Below are positions 59,791 through 64,000 of a DNA stretch of 64,000 nucleotides, in pieces; the stretch's first letter is position 1; each line of letters begins with the position of its first letter. This stretch comes from Gelidibacter maritimus (GTDB lineage: Bacteria > Bacteroidota > Bacteroidia > Flavobacteriales > Flavobacteriaceae). Both the position numbers and the translations under genes were made by a program. The DNA lies in NCBI RefSeq assembly GCF_014062315.1, contig NZ_JACGLT010000004.1, forward strand, positions 124,001 through 188,000, given 5' to 3'. The notes under the pieces were generated by a model. That model was not told where the DNA came from. It saw only the letters and a list, made by a program, of their open reading frames with translations, and did not search any database.

Positions 59791-60169
59791 TTGAAGGTTG
59801 ATTAGTGCAACTAAGATATAAATTTATAGCAGTTTCAAACTTGTTTTTTTTGCCTATTAATTCCCACCGGTGGGTTTTAACACCTCGAGACTTGCCTCAA
59901 TCAAAAAGACAATTGCTTATTCATATCTCGTGGGCTTGCCCGCTCGAGCCGATCGAAAGGGTCAGAGGTTCTTAATTTATAGGTGTAATAGAGATCTGAG
60001 ACCCAATTTTAGCGCTATCGTTTTGAATACCATGCATCTATCTGAATAATAAATGGCAAGATCGATAAATTTAAACTGTTTTTTTCGTAGCTTAGAGCCA
60101 TGACTTCCCCTAGAATTGATTAAAATTAATTCTTGATTCCCACAAGACTGATAATTTTAAACAACGCTT
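59791..60169. other. 379-bp divergent intergenic region
   Basis: No gene. Contains a perfect 12-bp palindrome CCCACCGGTGGG at 59863-59874 and a segment (59868-59975) that is a diverged copy of 15586-15700. No consensus promoter was found for the patatin operon. Confidence 0.6.
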
Positions 60170-62773
60170 ATGTTTATAAATAATCTGAAAGCCTTAGTAC
60201 AACGTCTTCTTGTTTTTGTTGACAATGTGATTTCCTCTTTCGGAAAATTTGGTAAGTCGTCTTATTTGAGTCTTCTCTTCCTTGGGATTATCTTGCTGTT
60301 GGTTCAGGCCATGGAACAGGCCAATACATTATTAGTGGACATGATAGAGCATGATAAAGTGTCATTGATCTGTTGTTTTATATTGATTTCTGTTTTTGCC
60401 TCTGTGCTGTCTCACTACCCTCGCTATATCTATTATGCCGAAAATATTAACGATAGCCGTGACGATCACCAATGGTACGCCTATAAATGGCTTGGCTATA
60501 CAATTTTTATCTTCTCAAAAATAGACAGAGCCTATAAACAGGATTACAAAGCGAAGTTTTTTAGACATTGTTTAGGCTTGATCATATTTATTATTTGGCA
60601 CTATTATATCTATCAGACATTTTATCCAAAGCTGATCTTTGGTGACTATAAGATTGAGTTCTTCCAAACTATGTCACTCTTGTTTACGGTTATTCCCGCG
60701 ATAATTTTAATAGTTCTTTTAGATAGATTTGATAACTATCAAGATAGAATAATAAATGGTGAAGACGATGATGAGGAAGTTATAAAAGCAAAAGACGAAA
60801 AAAAGAAATTTGTTACTTTAGGTGTCACCGCCCTCTTGCTGAGTATGGGTATTGTCATTGTTTTTGCGGTTTTGTTGATCGTTAGCCTGAAATTCAACTT
60901 TACGGGCTATTGGTTGCTCCAGATATTCACATTTCTATTGGCATTGATGTACATTCTGTTCAGGGTGTTTCGGGTTCAAGTCATCACAGTATATTATAAG
61001 TTACATGACTTGAGCAGTAGTGTTGGTTATTTAAGGTATTATTTTGTGTTTGCCGTTGTGGTTGCCTTGTTTTTAATCTATAGCAATCTTGCCGTTTATT
61101 TCAATTGGAAACTGTCTAACGCAATGCTGATATTGTTGGGTTACCTTTTTATTTTCTACTATATAGTGGCGTGTCTGGTGAAATACTATTTTATGCTGTC
61201 CATTTTCGATACGCAAAAAAAGGATCTGGAAGCTAATCCTCATGTCACCCCTAAAAGTTATTTATATACATCGGGCGTAAAAAAGGAAAACAGACACCAT
61301 TTGGTTCCTCTTACGGAACAAAAGGCTTTCTCCCAACGAAGACGCTTGGTAGCTTCAGTGATTACAATGGTGGTCATTGTGCTTGGCATCATTTCTTTAA
61401 ACTCAGAAAGTGCCATCCATGAGCTGAAAGTTTATGAAAAAGCTCAAAATGAAGAGGTGATGGATATGAAAGCCTTTAAAATGAGACTCAGGGAACGTAC
61501 CCAAAAACCCTTGTTTTTCGTTGCATCGCATGGGGGTGGGTTAAAGGCAAACATATGGACCATGAAGGTCTTAAACGAAATTCAGATGAAGACGGAAGGC
61601 GAATTTCTTAATCAGACCATCTCGTTTTCTGGAGCTTCGGGAGGTATGATGGGATTGTCTCTATATTCGGTTTTGAGTGGGGAATACACTGGCGACTTTA
61701 ACGCCATTGGAGCGAAAATAGATGAGGTGGCCACTGAGAATTTTGCCTCTAAGGATTTAGCTTTGACATTTGGTTTTGATGGATTTAGAAAATTGTTTCC
61801 TTTCAATAAATTAGGAAAATATCGCGATCGGTCGTATTACGCAATGGTGACCTATCGGAATATTTTAGAGAATGAAACAGGCAGAACCTTGGATTCCTTG
61901 TCGTTCAATGCTTATTGGAAGACCAATATTTTCGATAATAAAAACCAATATTTTCCATCGCTGATTATCAATACTGCCAAAACCAATGGTAGACGTGGCG
62001 TCTTCTATTCGGTGAAGTATCCAAAGGATTCCACCTTATTTTATAATTCAGACAACTTATCGCAACTGCATAATGGCGCTATTGCCTTTTATGAAGCCGT
62101 ATCGTCCACCAATAGGTTTCCTGCACTCAGTCCTGCGGCAAAAATTAAAAATTACGGGCACTATATCGATGCTGGCGCCATTGACAATAGTGGACTGCTG
62201 AGTTCTATCGATTTGCATAATTACTTGCTAAAGGATTCAACCTTAAATACTACCAAGAAAGTTTTTGTTGAAATAATAAACGGACGCAACAATTATATCT
62301 GGCATCTCATTCAGAAATTTAAAAAAGAGAAGGATGTTGATCATTTCTTTATTGAAGAAAAGGAACAGGATAATATTGTGGCCGATCTTAAAACCGGTCT
62401 GAACTTGGATAAAATCCCGAATTATTTAAGTGATTTCTTAAATGATTGGAGTAAAAATCCACTGGTGAGTTATATTCCCATCTATCTGCCGTTTCAAATT
62501 GAATTAAAAGAAGTAGAAGCCTATTTGGGAGGTAAACTGATCGATTCAGATCAAATCATTGAACTCAATTATTTTTTAGATCGGCAAAATGCAAAGGTGA
62601 AAAAACAAATTAATGACAATGGTTCCGTTTGGCAGACTTACGAACCCACTTTGGCCAGGCATTTAAGTAAAAGCACAATCGCCTATTATGACCGTGTTAT
62701 CCAAAGCGAACTGATAACCGATCAGATCGAGGAAATTACAGCCGAATTAAAAACTAAAACCCATCGCCCATGA
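60170..62773 (+). CDS. Membrane-anchored patatin-like phospholipase
   Basis: An 867-residue protein in two parts. Residues 1-410 contain roughly nine or ten membrane helices (for example 33-48, 64-82, 133-150, 165-185, 217-240, 248-268, 290-310, 317-340, 392-410). Residues 440-867 form a cytosolic patatin-like domain: oxyanion motif ASHGGGLKA (about 452-460), nucleophile S490 in FSGASGGMMG, and the dyad Asp in YIDAGAIDNSGL (D667). Both catalytic residues are present, so lipid acyl hydrolase activity is likely. Fusion to a large membrane domain is unusual for patatins. It overlaps the next gene by 4 nt. Confidence 0.86.
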   Translation: MFINNLKALVQRLLVFVDNVISSFGKFGKSSYLSLLFLGIILLLVQAMEQANTLLVDMIEHDKVSLICCFILISVFASVLSHYPRYIYYAENINDSRDDHQWYAYKWLGYTIFIFSKIDRAYKQDYKAKFFRHCLGLIIFIIWHYYIYQTFYPKLIFGDYKIEFFQTMSLLFTVIPAIILIVLLDRFDNYQDRIINGEDDDEEVIKAKDEKKKFVTLGVTALLLSMGIVIVFAVLLIVSLKFNFTGYWLLQIFTFLLALMYILFRVFRVQVITVYYKLHDLSSSVGYLRYYFVFAVVVALFLIYSNLAVYFNWKLSNAMLILLGYLFIFYYIVACLVKYYFMLSIFDTQKKDLEANPHVTPKSYLYTSGVKKENRHHLVPLTEQKAFSQRRRLVASVITMVVIVLGIISLNSESAIHELKVYEKAQNEEVMDMKAFKMRLRERTQKPLFFVASHGGGLKANIWTMKVLNEIQMKTEGEFLNQTISFSGASGGMMGLSLYSVLSGEYTGDFNAIGAKIDEVATENFASKDLALTFGFDGFRKLFPFNKLGKYRDRSYYAMVTYRNILENETGRTLDSLSFNAYWKTNIFDNKNQYFPSLIINTAKTNGRRGVFYSVKYPKDSTLFYNSDNLSQLHNGAIAFYEAVSSTNRFPALSPAAKIKNYGHYIDAGAIDNSGLLSSIDLHNYLLKDSTLNTTKKVFVEIINGRNNYIWHLIQKFKKEKDVDHFFIEEKEQDNIVADLKTGLNLDKIPNYLSDFLNDWSKNPLVSYIPIYLPFQIELKEVEAYLGGKLIDSDQIIELNYFLDRQNAKVKKQINDNGSVWQTYEPTLARHLSKSTIAYYDRVIQSELITDQIEEITAELKTKTHRP

Positions 62774-63618
62774 AATCAATCAACTCCATTAATGGTATTC
62801 CGTTGCACTACGCTCGATTAACCAATCATCCTTATGGAACCATAGGTGAACAGCGCTTTTTTTCGATTGATGATGATTTTTTAAAGATTCTTGAAAAGGC
62901 ATTTGATGAAGTCTTTAAACGATGTCCGTTGGGTTCTCCGGTAGCTATAACTACTGCTGGAATTTTTGTTGCCAAATCTGGACAACATGGTCACGGCAGC
63001 GCTTTCGATTTGGATGCTATATTTTGGAAGGATGCAACATTGGTTACCTTAAACTTTGTTCATCAAAAGCAGCTCTATCTGGGTGTCGAATCCATTCTTC
63101 GGAAACACTTCGGAATGGTCCTGAACCACTTTTATCCAAAACACGCAGACCATTGGCATTTCGATACCAGCGTTTCGGTCGATTACCATGAATCTTCAAA
63201 ATCAGAAACGCTTTACCTTCAAATGGTATTAAAATATATCTACGGAAAATCAGTAATTATCGATGGCATTTCCGGTCCACAGACCAGGGGATTTACAAGT
63301 GAAGTTTTTAAACGGCTCAAAATTTCCGAGCCCATCACTACCATTGTCAACTATTTGAAGTTTTTAGACTTGACTGCTAAGATTGCATTTAAACTTAGTG
63401 AAGACAAAATAAGCCCAATTGAATTAATGGATAACCTGGAAGCTGTCATAGATACCTTGCCAACGGCTCAAAAACAAGAGGTGAGACAAGCATTGAATTC
63501 ATTTTTAGATCATACTGAAACCTCAAAATGGATCATTAGTATAAAGTACGATCTTGATGTGGAATCTGTAATTGACGAGGTCCTAAAATCGGACAGTAAT
63601 AAATCACATAAAAAATAG
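62770..63618 (+). CDS. M15/extensin-like metallopeptidase with PG-binding-like segment
   Basis: A 282-residue protein without a signal peptide. The zinc motif HxxGxAxD is exact in GQHGHGSAFDLDA (H73, D80), and the last ligand is in KHADHWHFDTS (HxH), as in M15/VanY and extensin-like C domains. A stretch at about 145-185 (KYIYGKSVIIDGISGPQTRG) resembles a peptidoglycan-binding fold. This points to cleavage of a peptidoglycan peptide, although the lack of an export signal is puzzling. Its ATG overlaps the patatin stop (ATGA), so the two are translationally coupled. Confidence 0.8.
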   Translation: MKSINSINGIPLHYARLTNHPYGTIGEQRFFSIDDDFLKILEKAFDEVFKRCPLGSPVAITTAGIFVAKSGQHGHGSAFDLDAIFWKDATLVTLNFVHQKQLYLGVESILRKHFGMVLNHFYPKHADHWHFDTSVSVDYHESSKSETLYLQMVLKYIYGKSVIIDGISGPQTRGFTSEVFKRLKISEPITTIVNYLKFLDLTAKIAFKLSEDKISPIELMDNLEAVIDTLPTAQKQEVRQALNSFLDHTETSKWIISIKYDLDVESVIDEVLKSDSNKSHKK

Positions 63619-63623
63619 AAATT

Positions 63624-64000
63624 ATGGAGGCTTATAACGTAGGGACAAACGCTCCCATCAAACTAAAAATAGCAATTGAAACTGAAGCCATACCCATGAG
63701 CTATGCCTTTTTATATCATACTATTGATGACAAGGAGTTTTTTAGTTCCATTCCACCTTTTGATCCCACCCAAAAAACAGGTTGGAAGCAATTGGACGGT
63801 GGAAATCCAGTGAATGGTACGATTTTAAGAGTCTTAACCTTCCTAAGGTTTTTCAATGATTTCCCCGATGAAAAAACGTTTAAACTGGCCATAAAACAAG
63901 TGGAAGATACTTATGAACCCAGTATCAATGGCGGTGATGATGGCCCTTATACCATACCATTTAAATTGAAGGCATTTTATGAGAATAAATCTTGCGTTTT
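63624..64000 (+). CDS. Unknown protein, C-terminus beyond the window
   Basis: An open frame from ATG 63624, 5 nt after the previous stop, runs to the window end (about 125 codons). It begins MEAYNVGTNAPIKLKIAIET and continues with IDDKEFFSSIPPFDPTQKTG and INGGDDGPYTIPF. No family is recognised; the pattern of alternating strands suggests a beta-sandwich-like domain. It is the third gene of the patatin/M15-like operon. Confidence 0.7.
   Translation, partial: MEAYNVGTNAPIKLKIAIETEAIPMSYAFLYHTIDDKEFFSSIPPFDPTQKTGWKQLDGGNPVNGTILRVLTFLRFFNDFPDEKTFKLAIKQVEDTYEPSINGGDDGPYTIPFKLKAFYENKSCV

Noticed and set aside
59863-59874. Palindrome CCCACCGGTGGG as a terminator
   Set aside because: No gene ends here; both flanking genes start away from it and the stem has no loop.

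Overview
The window looks like chromosomal DNA of a marine-type flavobacterium (phylum Bacteroidota, probably Flavobacteriaceae). The DNA is AT-rich. Several promoters carry the Bacteroidota-specific pair TTTG (-33) and TAnnTTTG (-7). The gene set is typical of the family: DUF4290 next to murA, DUF2911, YqgE, BshB1, a fused CcsB-CcsA, and a run of DUF2520, KdsC-like, UbiA-like, Maf, lipoprotein and small MscS genes. No phage, insertion sequence, CRISPR array or rRNA operon was seen.

Layout. 1-4.2 kb is accessory: small unknown genes, a HEPN protein divergent from an XRE regulator, a conserved MARQKG-type protein, and a tRNA-Met preceded by two broken 5' tRNA halves that carry palindromic inserts. 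4.2-12.9 kb is housekeeping: START-like protein, class IV aminotransferase, YqgE, HU, an ATPase-recQ-fmt operon, DUF493, DUF4290-murA. 13-19 kb is a leftward light/DNA-repair-like cluster: photolyase, SRPBCC protein, TspO, GTP cyclohydrolase I, an unknown protein, an SDR/DUF2867 protein. 19.3-23.5 kb holds an eight-PAS histidine kinase with its response regulator, and 23.7-25.7 kb a TetR regulator with an AarF/UbiB-type kinase. 26-32 kb has DUF2911 and a carbohydrate-type operon (secreted PIG-L deacetylase, 39-residue membrane protein, SSS transporter, Gfo/Idh/MocA oxidoreductase). 32.5-37.4 kb is the conserved DUF2520-to-MscS run. 37.5-43 kb is a respiration/NO-type block (Crp/Fnr regulator, membrane protein, group III truncated haemoglobin, CcsBA) followed by MscL. 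43-56 kb is mixed metabolism and RNA genes: HAD hydrolase, trans-sulfuration enzyme, TMEM175-type channel, RlmF, BshB1, tRNA-His, S1/P1 nuclease, DEAD-box helicase, aldose epimerase, PabB, TilS, adenine deaminase. 56.4-57.0 kb is a three-copy 205-bp tandem repeat. 57-64 kb holds an alpha/beta hydrolase, an SLC13 transporter, and an operon of membrane-bound patatin, an M15/extensin-like peptidase and an unknown protein cut by the window end.

Connections. A 30-bp operator, TGTTTAA-N16-TTAAACA, lies exactly 30 nt upstream of the start codons of both the TetR-AarF operon and the SDR/DUF2867 gene. Degenerate versions at nearly the same distance precede the unknown 145-residue gene and perhaps the SRPBCC gene. 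This suggests one TetR-controlled regulon reaching into the photolyase/folE cluster. Both tRNA genes share another oddity: between promoter and mature tRNA lies a duplicated 5' tRNA half whose D-arm is split by a GC-rich palindrome at the same tRNA position. The palindrome family recurs elsewhere between genes, as do heptanucleotide tandem repeats.
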